Source of the DNA: Paracoccaceae bacterium
GTDB lineage: Bacteria; Pseudomonadota; Alphaproteobacteria; Rhodobacterales; Rhodobacteraceae
Direction of reading: 5' to 3'
DNA length: 11,169 nt
NCBI GenBank assembly: GCA_003512825.1
Contig: DOOI01000122.1
Span: 1-11,169 of the forward strand
How positions within the stretch are numbered: position 1 is the stretch's first letter; every line of letters starts with the position of its first letter. This document shows, in pieces, positions 1 to 6,263 of this stretch. The translations under genes were made by a program, and so were the position numbers. The notes under the pieces are model-generated. The model saw only the letters and a list, made by a program, of their open reading frames with translations. It did not search any database and was not told where the DNA came from.

Positions 1-397
1 ACCAATTCAGTGGGGGCACACCAGTGATGCTGCCGCTGTTGTTCTGGATGGCGTCGATGACGACACTATTGCCATTGCCTTCAATCGTGACCGAAATCAG
101 GTTTCCATAGGCGGTCGCCCCTACGCCGCAGGTCACTGAGCCGCCAGTGTCGATGTCATCAATCGTGGCTTGAACCAGATTTCCCTGCTCATCGCGATCA
201 GACCCAATTGGATCAATCATGTGACGCAATTCAGAGGATTGCCCGATTGGGGTTCTGGTAAATTCCTGTGCCAAGCCAAAGCAGGGCAGAACGGTAAAAC
301 TGAGAGTGACGGTCGCTAGCCTGACACCGCGCTCGATATGAGCAAAGTGAAGGTTCAGTCGAGGTCCTGCCACGTTTGGCTTGGCCAGTAATGTCAT
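1..397 (-). CDS. Partial small secreted protein, HfaA/curlin-like (3' end beyond left edge)
   Basis: An open minus-strand frame starts at an ATG at 397-395 and runs without a stop to the left edge, giving 132 residues. An in-frame TAA lies a few codons upstream of the ATG, and a purine-rich AAAGGGG stretch sits about 8 nt before it, so this start is reasonable. Residues 24-43 look like a signal peptide: an Arg-containing start, a hydrophobic core, then GLA before QEF as the likely signal peptidase I site. The mature part has a DRDEQGN motif (68-73) and a Gly/Asn segment (98-121) of the form YGNLISVTIEGNGNSVVIDA followed by IQNNSG. That pattern resembles curlin-type repeats and the holdfast-anchoring protein HfaA of Caulobacter and relatives, a surface protein that acts with HfaB and HfaD. 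The family call is from memory of the motif pattern. The coding frame and signal peptide are seen directly; the adhesin role is inferred. Confidence 0.55.
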   Translation of the reverse strand, partial: MTLLAKPNVAGPRLNLHFAHIERGVRLATVTLSFTVLPCFGLAQEFTRTPIGQSSELRHMIDPIGSDRDEQGNLVQATIDDIDTGGSVTCGVGATAYGNLISVTIEGNGNSVVIDAIQNNSGSITGVPPLNW

Positions 398-731
398 CGA
401 AACGCCCCTTTTCGATTATGAACAGCTGAAATAAAGCTGGTGACCCACACTAGCTGGGGGGGGCGGCCAGCGGATCAGACTGTGGGGCAGCGACTTTTGA
501 CCTCAAAGGGCACCGAAACCCTGCGGTTTTTGGGCGAAAATCATCGAGTCTTTCGAGCCGTTTAGGGGGGCGACCTGGCAAGGCTGAATTGCCCAAAAGG
601 GCGAAAAAGCATTGCTCGAAAGGGAAACAAGCAACGCCGAAAATTAGCGAACAATCTGTTTTTATTGGAAAGTATCGGTGCGAGCTTTCCACCATAGCCC
701 GCCGTTTTTGTGCAAGCCAAATCAGCGCTTT

Positions 732-783
732 GATCTGGCAAGTAGGGCTTTCTCCTCGGTCAAAGACGCGCGGATGCCAGATC
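732..783. repeat. 9-bp perfect inverted repeat with 34-nt spacer
   Basis: GATCTGGCA at 732-740 is matched by its exact reverse complement TGCCAGATC at 775-783. The arms could pair in a transcript on either strand, or bind a dimeric regulator with widely spaced half-sites. No T-run follows on either strand, so it is not an intrinsic terminator. A chance occurrence is possible at this length. Confidence 0.35.
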
Positions 784-919
784 GGCCCAACTCCGCCCAA
801 GCCCTGCAAAGCGACTCACCCTTGCTGCAATCAAGGCGCGTTCAGGCGCGATTGCCCCAAAGGCACAGGTGCGGGCCGTTGTTTTGACAACGCTCTCACG
901 CTTCGCCACGCCAGCGGGC

Positions 920-949
920 TTGCCCTTTTCGGCCCGGCTGGCTTATAGA
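920..949 (+). promoter_or_regulatory. Weak candidate sigma-70 promoter for yebC
   Basis: TTGCCC (920-925) and TATAGA (944-949) each match four of six consensus positions and are separated by 18 bp. They would give a start site around 956 and a leader of about 25 nt containing the yebC ribosome binding site. A better -35 match, TTGACA at 884-889, has no acceptable -10 at normal spacing. Low confidence because both boxes are imperfect. Confidence 0.25.
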
Positions 950-981
950 GACGCGTCATTCAAAAACTGTCGGAGAAGGTC

Positions 982-1722
982 ATGGCGGGCCATTCAAAAT
1001 GGGCCAATATTCAGCATCGCAAGGGTCGTCAGGATTCGATCCGCTCGAAGCTGTTTTCAAAGCTGTCGAAAGAAATCACAGTTGCCGCAAAGATGGGCGA
1101 CCCTGATCCCGATAAAAACCCGCGTTTGCGTCTGGCCGTGAAGGAAGCGAAAGCCGTTTCCATGCCGAAAGACAATATCGAGCGGGCGATCAAGAAATCC
1201 ATCGGTGGCGATGCGGATACCTACGAAGAAATCCGCTACGAGGGCTATGGCCCTGGCGGCGTTGCCGTGATCGTCGAAGCGATGACCGACAACCGCAATC
1301 GCACCGCGTCCAATGTGCGGTCCACTTTCGCCAAGAACGGTGGAAACCTCGGCGAGACAGGGTCTGTCGGGTTCATGTTCGAGAAAAAAGGCGAGATCAC
1401 CTATCCCGCTTCTGTGGGCGATGCCGATAGCGTCATGCTGGCAGCAATCGAAGCCGGCGCCGAAGACGTAGAAAGCTCCGATGAAGGCCACGTGATCTGG
1501 TGCGCGGATACGGACCTGAACGAAGTGTCCAACGCGCTCGAAACTGCACTGGGTGAGTCGACGTCAACCAAATTTGTCTGGCAGCCCAGCACAACCACCG
1601 AGCTAGACCTTGACGGTATGCAAAAGCTGATGAAGTTGATCGACGCCCTTGAGGATGACGACGACGTCCAGCGCGTCACCGCGAATTTCGAAGCCTCAGA
1701 TGACGTGATGAACCAACTCTAA
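982..1722 (+). CDS. yebC: YebC/PmpR (TACO1) family protein
   Basis: This 246-residue protein has the full length and diagnostic start of the YebC family: [18 protein letters not shown], followed by the helical N-terminal domain (to about residue 75) with [12 protein letters not shown] at 61-72. The two alpha/beta domains include [22 protein letters not shown] (about 87-108) and [11 protein letters not shown] (127-137), and the acidic C-terminal tail ends at the TAA at 1720-1722. GGAGAAGG at 972-979 is a good ribosome binding site for the ATG. Family members are cytoplasmic. They have been described as DNA-binding regulators (PmpR), while work on the mitochondrial homologue TACO1 and on bacterial YebC supports a translation role, including relief of ribosome stalling at proline-rich sequences. 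It appears to be a single-gene transcription unit, with a strong terminator about 20 bp downstream. The ruv genes often found beside yebC are not immediately downstream here. Confidence 0.96.
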   Translation: MAGHSKWANIQHRKGRQDSIRSKLFSKLSKEITVAAKMGDPDPDKNPRLRLAVKEAKAVSMPKDNIERAIKKSIGGDADTYEEIRYEGYGPGGVAVIVEAMTDNRNRTASNVRSTFAKNGGNLGETGSVGFMFEKKGEITYPASVGDADSVMLAAIEAGAEDVESSDEGHVIWCADTDLNEVSNALETALGESTSTKFVWQPSTTTELDLDGMQKLMKLIDALEDDDDVQRVTANFEASDDVMNQL

Positions 1723-1741
1723 TCTGTGCGTTTCTAGTAGC

Positions 1742-1767
1742 AAGGGCGCCCTCCGGGGCGCCCTTTT
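1742..1767 (+). terminator. Intrinsic terminator after yebC
   Basis: A perfect 10-bp stem, AAGGGCGCCC (1742-1751) with GGGCGCCCTT (1756-1765), closes a TCCG tetraloop and runs into TTTT (1764-1767). It lies 19 nt past the yebC stop codon. The converging argP gene ends at 1791 on the other strand. Read on the minus strand the same hairpin is followed by only two T residues, so two-way termination is possible but weaker that way. Confidence 0.9.
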
Positions 1768-1790
1768 GCGTGTCTGGCGCACCTTAGCCG

Positions 1791-2663
1791 CTATTCTTGG
1801 CTCAACACGGCCGCTGCGCGTTTGACCGCCCGCGTCAATGCCGCAAGGGGCGCGCTGGTCAATTGGCGGACCTGCCAGACTAAAGGCGTCGTGAATGGCG
1901 CGGCCTCCGGCAGGGCCACCAACCGCCCCGCAGCAAGATCATCTCGCGCCAAGACCTCAGGGTTTAACCCCCACCCCAACCCAAGCCGCGCGGCCTCCAA
2001 AAATCCTTGTGACGTGGGCAAGCGGAGGACCGGGGGGGCAAGCTTTTGTCCTGTCGCGGCCAGCATCCATTGATGCTGCAAGCTGTCCTTTTCGTTGAAT
2101 TGCAGCATCGGCGCCACTGCCAGCGCGTCTGCTGTCACACCATGTGGAAAATACCGCGCCTGATAGGTCGGCGTGCAGGTGGCTTTATAGCGGATTGCGC
2201 CCAGCGGCGTCGCGGCACATCCCTGCACCCGGGCCGTATGATCGGTGATTGCTGCCACGACTTCTCCCCGCCGCAGCCAATCTGCCGAATGGGCTTGGTC
2301 GTCAATCACGATATCAAACAGATAATCAAAGCCCACCAAGGCTGGCAAAAACCACACCGCCAAACTATCGGCATTCACGGCAATCCGCAGCCGGGCAGGG
2401 GGCGCAGACTGGCCAATATCGGCCATCAGCTTTCCTTCCAACAACGCCACATCCGAGGCATGCCGGGCCAGCAACACCCCCTCCGGCGTTGCCCGACAGG
2501 GTATCGCTCGGATCACCAAGGATGTGCCCACGCGGTTCTCCAAGGCCTTGATCCGCTGTGAAATGGCCGAAGGCGTCACCCCCAATTGAGCCGCCGCCAA
2601 CTCAAACGAGCCCGTGGAAACCACAGCGGCAAGAGCAGCAAGTTGAGCGGTATCCAGTTGCAT
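1791..2663 (-). CDS. argP: LysR-family regulator, ArgP/LysG type
   Basis: This protein of 290 residues has the LysR layout. An N-terminal winged helix-turn-helix (about 18-50) contains the FELAAAQLGVTPSAISQRIKAL-like helix pair, and a co-inducer domain follows. The segments AVNADSLAVWFLPAL (95-109), LRRGEVVAAI and YFPHGVT closely match what I recall of E. coli ArgP, which senses lysine and arginine and activates the exporter gene argO; Corynebacterium LysG is the functional counterpart for lysE. The gene is divergent from a LysE/ArgO exporter, which strongly supports this assignment. I chose the ATG at 2663-2661; a TTG two codons further upstream (2669) is the alternative. No strong ribosome binding site precedes it. 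It is cytoplasmic and DNA-binding, and LysR proteins commonly repress their own gene from the shared divergent region. Which amino acid is sensed cannot be read from sequence. Confidence 0.92.
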   Translation of the reverse strand: MQLDTAQLAALAAVVSTGSFELAAAQLGVTPSAISQRIKALENRVGTSLVIRAIPCRATPEGVLLARHASDVALLEGKLMADIGQSAPPARLRIAVNADSLAVWFLPALVGFDYLFDIVIDDQAHSADWLRRGEVVAAITDHTARVQGCAATPLGAIRYKATCTPTYQARYFPHGVTADALAVAPMLQFNEKDSLQHQWMLAATGQKLAPPVLRLPTSQGFLEAARLGLGWGLNPEVLARDDLAAGRLVALPEAAPFTTPLVWQVRQLTSAPLAALTRAVKRAAAVLSQE

Positions 2664-2672
2664 TAGCAAAAC

Positions 2673-2706
2673 TTAATCAGAGTGAATTTCTTTCGCTAGT
2701 CTAAAT
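2673..2706. promoter_or_regulatory. Candidate ArgP (LysR-type) control region
   Basis: The 85-bp space between the divergent argP and exporter starts must hold both promoters. Within it, 2673-2686 fits the loose LysR T-N11-A pattern (T2673/A2685 and T2674/A2686). Next to it lies an ATTT...AAAT interrupted dyad (2686-2689 with 2703-2706). Both are AT-rich islands in otherwise GC-rich DNA. The motif is degenerate, so the exact boundaries are speculative. Confidence 0.3.
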
Positions 2707-2734
2707 CAACACCCCCTGCTAGGCCGTCTGACAA

Positions 2735-2740
2735 AAGGAG
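2735..2740 (+). promoter_or_regulatory. Ribosome binding site that fixes the exporter start
   Basis: AAGGAG lies 8 nt before the ATG at 2749. The in-frame GTG at 2740 overlaps this site and so cannot be the start, which settles the N-terminus as MSAAVAG. Confidence 0.8.
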
Positions 2741-2748
2741 TGCCTATC

Positions 2749-3345
2749 ATGTCCGCAGCAGTCGCAGGCTTTGGCCTCGGATTGTCCTTGATCATTGCCA
2801 TAGGCGCGCAAAATGCTTTTGTGCTGCGCCAAGGTCTCTTGCGCCAACATGTTCTGGCCGTCGTCCTCATTTGTGCGGTTTCAGATGCCGTGCTGATTTC
2901 TGTGGGCGTTGCAGGCTTTGGAGCATTGGCCACGGCGCTTCCGTGGTTAGAGCCGGTGATGCGATATGGCGGTGTGGCTTTTCTTGCCGTTTACGGGTTT
3001 CGCGCCCTCCGCTCGGCTTGGACAAGCAGTGGCGTGCTCAAAGCCAGCGGTGAGGCCGGTAGCCTTAAGTCAGCGCTTCTCACCTGCCTCGCCTTTACGT
3101 GGCTCAATCCTCACGTCTACCTTGATACTGTTGTGCTCCTTGGCTCGATTTCGTCTCAATACCCCAATAAACTCGCCTTTGCCTTGGGGGGCATTACAGC
3201 AAGTTTCGTTTTCTTCTTTTCTTTGGGCTTTGGCGCGCGGCTGCTCGCGCCGTTTTTTGCGCGTCCTCTCGCATGGCGTATCCTCGACGCCCTTGTGGGC
3301 GCTCTGATGTGGGCTATCGCGGTAAAACTCCTGCTAGGGCAATAG
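2749..3345 (+). CDS. argO: LysE/ArgO-family basic amino acid exporter
   Basis: This 198-residue, very hydrophobic inner-membrane protein with about five to six predicted transmembrane segments matches the LysE superfamily in length. Visible family signatures are GLGLSLIIAIGAQNAFVLRQG (9-29), the CAVSD motif (42-46) and FTWLNPHVYLDT (117-128). The last is closer to E. coli ArgO than to Corynebacterium LysE. Proteins of this family export arginine and/or lysine (and analogues such as canavanine), protecting the cell from harmful accumulation. The divergent ArgP-type regulator supports that substrate range and suggests induction by lysine or arginine. An AAGGAG site supports the ATG at 2749. No terminator is seen before the next plus-strand gene 42 bp downstream, so read-through into the EamA gene is possible. 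The exact substrate is inferred. Confidence 0.9.
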   Translation: MSAAVAGFGLGLSLIIAIGAQNAFVLRQGLLRQHVLAVVLICAVSDAVLISVGVAGFGALATALPWLEPVMRYGGVAFLAVYGFRALRSAWTSSGVLKASGEAGSLKSALLTCLAFTWLNPHVYLDTVVLLGSISSQYPNKLAFALGGITASFVFFFSLGFGARLLAPFFARPLAWRILDALVGALMWAIAVKLLLGQ

Positions 3346-3387
3346 CGCCTCTTGCACCTTACTTGTTAACATGTGCTCTATATCTCC

Positions 3388-4293
3388 ATGAGCACAGACA
3401 GACCCATCCGCCCCGTGCTCGGCATTTTCTGGATGCTGGTCACCGGGCTTCTCTTTGTCGGCGTTACCGCCTTGGTCAAATACCTCGGCCCCGAGGTGCC
3501 CGCCCCGCAAGCGGCCTTCTTGCGCTATGCGCTAGGGCTGATTTTTCTGCTGCCCATGCTGCCAGCCGTCGCGCGTGCCCATCTCTCGCGCCAAGATTGG
3601 GGCCTCTTCGCTTTGCGGGGCCTTGGCCATTCGATTGCCGTCGCTTTGTGGTTTTTTGCGATGGCGCGGATCCCGATCGCAGATGTCACCGCAATGAACT
3701 ACCTTGCACCCATCTATGTCACCATTGGCGCGGCTGTATTCTTGGGGGAAAAACTTGCCCTTCGTCGCATCCTTGCCATTGGAATTGCGCTGATTGGGGC
3801 CTTGATCATTCTTAGGCCAGGTTTCCGTGAAGTCGGATCTGGCCATCTTGCCATGCTGGCGGCGGCGGTGGTCTTTGGCGGGTCTTATCTGCTCGCCAAA
3901 ATGATGACGGACCGCACCAATGCCACGGTCGTTGTGGCGCAGCTGTCTTTCTGGGTCACCCTTGGCCTCATTCCCATGGCCTGGAGCGTTTGGGAAACCC
4001 CCGATCTTCATACGATCACCATTCTGATGGTCGTGGCGACTCTGGCCACAGCGGGCCATTACACGATGACACTGGCGTTCTCCGTGGCCCCAGTCACCGT
4101 CACCCAGCCTGTGACCTTTCTTCAACTGGTCTGGGCCGTTTCCTTGGGCGCCTTTGTCTTTGGCGAGCCGATAGACCCTTGGGTTGTCGTGGGCGGTCTG
4201 GTCATTTTGGGTGCGGTCAGCTTCATCACATGGCGCGAAGCCGTGTTGAAGCGCCGCACCATCACACCGCCTGCCAACGCCACCAAAGTGTAG
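3388..4293 (+). CDS. EamA/DMT-family inner-membrane transporter
   Basis: This 301-residue protein has about ten hydrophobic segments arranged as two tandem EamA repeats. The first repeat ends with LGEKLALRRILAIGIALIGALIILRPG (about 116-142), and the second carries the matching FGEPIDPWVVVGGLVILG (about 256-273). This is the usual drug/metabolite transporter architecture. Substrates in this superfamily are diverse (amino acids, nucleotides, vitamins, metabolites) and none can be assigned here; position beside an amino-acid exporter hints at metabolite export, as an inference only. I chose the ATG at 3388, giving MSTDRPIRPVLG; the GTG at 3373 is an alternative. Neither has a recognisable Shine-Dalgarno sequence. 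A TATATC box at 3379-3384 directly before the ATG raises the possibility of a very short leader or leaderless message, but no good -35 accompanies it. The stop codon lies 2 bp from the stop of the converging choV. Confidence 0.88.
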   Translation: MSTDRPIRPVLGIFWMLVTGLLFVGVTALVKYLGPEVPAPQAAFLRYALGLIFLLPMLPAVARAHLSRQDWGLFALRGLGHSIAVALWFFAMARIPIADVTAMNYLAPIYVTIGAAVFLGEKLALRRILAIGIALIGALIILRPGFREVGSGHLAMLAAAVVFGGSYLLAKMMTDRTNATVVVAQLSFWVTLGLIPMAWSVWETPDLHTITILMVVATLATAGHYTMTLAFSVAPVTVTQPVTFLQLVWAVSLGAFVFGEPIDPWVVVGGLVILGAVSFITWREAVLKRRTITPPANATKV

Positions 4294-4298
4294 CGCTA
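4291..4298. other. Palindrome holding both convergent stop codons
   Basis: TAGCGCTA is a perfect 8-bp palindrome. The plus-strand TAG at 4291-4293 ends the EamA gene and the minus-strand TAG at 4298-4296 ends choV, with CG between them. There is no room for a terminator between the genes, so each transcript must end inside or beyond the neighbouring gene in antisense orientation. Confidence 0.9.
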
Positions 4299-5324
4299 GG
4301 CGCCGGGGTTCAGCAGCCGGGCAAACACCCCTTCTGCGGTAATTTCCCCCACGGGCGCCCCATTGCGCGTTACCAAAACAGGGTGCGCCTGCGCCGCCAT
4401 CAACACCATGACCTCCGACAAAGGCGCGCGCGCCTCCACCTGTCGGGCCGTTGGCGCATCCTGCCTCGGCCCCATCACATCCTCCGCCACCAATACGCCA
4501 AGCGGATTCATATGCGCGACGAATTCCGCCACATATTCGGTGGCGGGCGCGCGGAATATTTCCTGCGGCGTGCCGCATTGCACGATCCGCCCCCCCTCCA
4601 TGATCGCAATCCGATTTCCCAGCCGAAACGCCTCATCAAGGTCGTGACTGACAAACAATATGGTCCGCTTCAGCCGCGTTTGCAGGTCCAGCAATTCATC
4701 TTGCAATCGCGTGCGGATCAACGGATCGAGCGCCGAAAATGGCTCATCCATCAGCAAGATGGGCGCATCCGTGGCAAAGGCTCGGGCCAAACCAACGCGC
4801 TGCTGCATGCCACCCGACAACTCTCCCACCTTGCGCTCCGCCCAATCGGCAAGCCCAACCAGTTCCAGTTGTTCTTCGGTCTTGCGGGCACGCGCGGCCC
4901 TCTCCACGCCTGCCAATTCCAGCCCTAGCCACACATTTTCCCGCACGCTGCGCCATGGCAATAGACCGAATTGCTGAAATACCATCGAGACGGAGGTCTG
5001 CCGCACCCGCCGAAGGGCCTCGCCCGTCGCTGCGGTCACATTAATCCGTCCCGCAGGCGTCGTGACATGGACCGCACCGCGCACGACCGGGTTCAACGCG
5101 TTCACAGCCCGCAACAGCGTTGACTTGCCTGACCCTGACAGCCCCATCAGAACAAGGATTTCACCCTCGTCAACTTCGAGCGAACAGTTATGAACGCCCA
5201 GCACCTGTCCCGTTGCGGCCTGCACCTCAGAGCGCGTCTGCCCTTGATCCATCAAAGAAAGCGCCGCCTCAGGCGTATCGCCAAAGACGATGGAGACAGC
5301 GTCAAACTCAATCGCGCATCCCAT
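4296..5324 (-). CDS. choV: Choline ABC transporter ATP-binding protein ChoV
   Basis: This 342-residue cytoplasmic ATPase energises choline uptake with ChoW and ChoX. All nucleotide-binding elements are intact: Walker A GLSGSGKST (61-69), Q-loop at 117-118, signature LSGGMQQR (169-176), Walker B ILLMDEP (189-195) with Glu194, D-loop SALD (197-200) and switch His227. The insertion before Walker A (about 17-42) and the overall length fit the ChoV/ProV/OpuAA group of quaternary-amine importers. The C-terminal 50 residues (about 290-342) look like a single short CBS-like segment (HPVLVTRNGAPVGEITAEG), where osmosensing homologues such as OpuAA carry a tandem CBS pair. The start ATG overlaps the choW stop by one base (TGATG), so the two are translationally coupled. 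As last gene of choXWV, it has no terminator before the convergent EamA gene. The choline assignment comes mainly from the operon. Confidence 0.94.
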   Translation of the reverse strand: MGCAIEFDAVSIVFGDTPEAALSLMDQGQTRSEVQAATGQVLGVHNCSLEVDEGEILVLMGLSGSGKSTLLRAVNALNPVVRGAVHVTTPAGRINVTAATGEALRRVRQTSVSMVFQQFGLLPWRSVRENVWLGLELAGVERAARARKTEEQLELVGLADWAERKVGELSGGMQQRVGLARAFATDAPILLMDEPFSALDPLIRTRLQDELLDLQTRLKRTILFVSHDLDEAFRLGNRIAIMEGGRIVQCGTPQEIFRAPATEYVAEFVAHMNPLGVLVAEDVMGPRQDAPTARQVEARAPLSEVMVLMAAQAHPVLVTRNGAPVGEITAEGVFARLLNPGA

Positions 5325-6154
5325 CAGCGTTCCACCTTCAACATCCGGTCCAGCGCGATTGCCACCGCGACAATCACAAATCCACTCTCAAACCCCAGCG
5401 CAATATTGACCGACCCCAAGGCCCGCACCACAGGCACACCCAGCCCGTCCGCCCCAACCAGTGCCGCAATCACCACCATCGACAGCGACAGCATGATGGT
5501 CTGGTTCAGCCCCGCCATGATCTGTGGAAAGGCATAGGGCAGCTCCACTTTGGCAAGCACTTGCCGCGGTGTTGCGCCAAATGCCAAGGCAGCCTCGCGC
5601 AGCGCCACAGGCACCGAAGAAACCCCCAGCTCCGTCAGCCGGATCGGCGCAGGCAGAACGAAAATACAGGTCGCCACCAGACCCGGCACCATTCCAATAG
5701 AAAAAAGCGCAATCATCGGGATCAGATACACGAAGGTCGGGATCGTCTGCATCATATCGAGCAAAGGTCGTAAGGCGCGCGAAAACTTCGCATTATGCGC
5801 GGCCTTGATACCAATAGGCACACCCACCCCCATACAAACGAGGCAGGCGTATAGGATAAGTGTCAGGCTTTCCATCGTCTCATCCCAATAGCCTTGGTTG
5901 ATCACGAATAAAAAGCACCCTCCCACAATGGCAACCCGGCTCCATTGCCGTTGCAAGACCCATGTAAGGCCACAAAATCCAGCCACCAAAATCAGCGCAG
6001 GCACCGCTTCCAATACCGATAAAGTGCCATCAATCAGAAACGACAGCCCGTCATCAATCCGCTCGAAAAACACGGGAAAACTATTGATAATCCAATCGAA
6101 AAACGCCTTCATCCAGCGCCCGAGTGGGATTTTCTGGTCATCAAGCCACGTCAT
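5324..6154 (-). CDS. choW: Choline ABC transporter permease ChoW
   Basis: This 276-residue inner-membrane protein forms the channel of the choline importer. It has several hydrophobic segments: about 47-66, 73-86, 98-116, 136-152, 156-170, 217-235 and 256-268. The EAA loop that contacts the ATPase lies at about 187-206 (REAALAFGATPRQVLAKVELP). The N-terminal stretch with DWIINSFPVFF before the first membrane segment and the MQTIPTFVYLIPMIALFSIG region are typical of ProW/OpuAB/ChoW permeases. A spacer of 109 bp with three inverted repeats separates it from choX, whereas choV overlaps its end by one base. GGAG lies about 13 nt before the ATG, farther than ideal, so its translation may be modest compared with choX. 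It is assigned to choline rather than glycine betaine because of the adjacent choX and bet genes. Confidence 0.94.
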   Translation of the reverse strand: MTWLDDQKIPLGRWMKAFFDWIINSFPVFFERIDDGLSFLIDGTLSVLEAVPALILVAGFCGLTWVLQRQWSRVAIVGGCFLFVINQGYWDETMESLTLILYACLVCMGVGVPIGIKAAHNAKFSRALRPLLDMMQTIPTFVYLIPMIALFSIGMVPGLVATCIFVLPAPIRLTELGVSSVPVALREAALAFGATPRQVLAKVELPYAFPQIMAGLNQTIMLSLSMVVIAALVGADGLGVPVVRALGSVNIALGFESGFVIVAVAIALDRMLKVER

Positions 6155-6187
6155 TTTCTCTGCGGTCTCCGTTTGCCTTGTTCAGGC

Positions 6188-6219
6188 CGGGGCAGCTGCC
6201 CCGCGCAAAACTCTGCGCG
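6188..6219 (-). repeat. Two adjoining inverted repeats upstream of choW
   Basis: CGCGCA at 6202-6207 and TGCGCG at 6214-6219 form a 6-bp stem with a 6-nt loop. CGGGGCAGCTGCCCCG at 6188-6203 is a perfect 16-bp palindrome that can fold with an AGCT loop. The two share bases 6202-6203, so full formation of both at once would compete by two bases. Neither is followed by a T-run in the direction of transcription. Confidence 0.7.
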
Positions 6220-6222
6220 AAG

Positions 6223-6256
6223 ATGTGGCGCAGCAGGTCTCCCTCCTGCGCCACAT
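6223..6256 (-). repeat. Strong stem-loop just after the choX stop codon
   Basis: ATGTGGCGCAG (6223-6233) and CTGCGCCACAT (6246-6256) form a perfect 11-bp stem with a 12-nt loop. It begins 7 nt after the choX stop codon on the minus-strand transcript. There is no following T-tract, so simple intrinsic termination is unlikely. A 3'-end stabilising or processing role for the choX message is the more likely reading. Confidence 0.7.
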
Positions 6257-6263
6257 TGCCTTC

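Larger units (their letters stand above)
398..981. other. Gene-poor intergenic region of about 580 bp
   Basis: This stretch lies between the divergent starts of the secreted-protein gene and yebC. Several short open frames cross it on both strands (for example 589-948 plus and 450-809 minus). Their translations are rich in Cys, Arg, Pro and Ser without recognisable motifs and lack good ribosome binding sites, so I do not call genes. It holds an 8-G run at 456-463, three AGCTG words at 424, 435 and 452, weak hairpins near 515-531 and 591-602, a 9-bp inverted repeat (732-740 with 775-783), and the yebC promoter candidate at its right end. No tRNA or other known RNA gene was recognised. Confidence 0.6.

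Noticed and set aside
515..531. Hairpin AAACC-CTGC-GGTTT followed by T residues, looking like a terminator
   Set aside because: The stem is only about 5 bp with A-T rich base pairs, and no plus-strand gene ends upstream of it.
591..602. GCCC-AAAA-GGGC hairpin
   Set aside because: The 4-bp stem has no T-run on either strand, which is too short to support a terminator or a structured RNA.
884..889. Perfect TTGACA -35 box upstream of yebC
   Set aside because: The sequence 16-18 bp downstream is GC-rich and does not resemble a -10 box.
589..948. 119-residue plus-strand open frame before yebC
   Set aside because: It has Cys/Arg/Pro-rich low-information composition, no ribosome binding site and no recognisable motif. 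Another frame of similar length (450-809 minus) overlaps it, as expected by chance.
3532..4578. 348-residue open frame on the minus strand antisense to the EamA gene and the end of choV
   Set aside because: Its translation is rich in Gly, Arg, His and Gln with no domain signature, and it lies opposite a clear ten-segment transporter with family motifs. It is a by-product of codon bias in GC-rich DNA.
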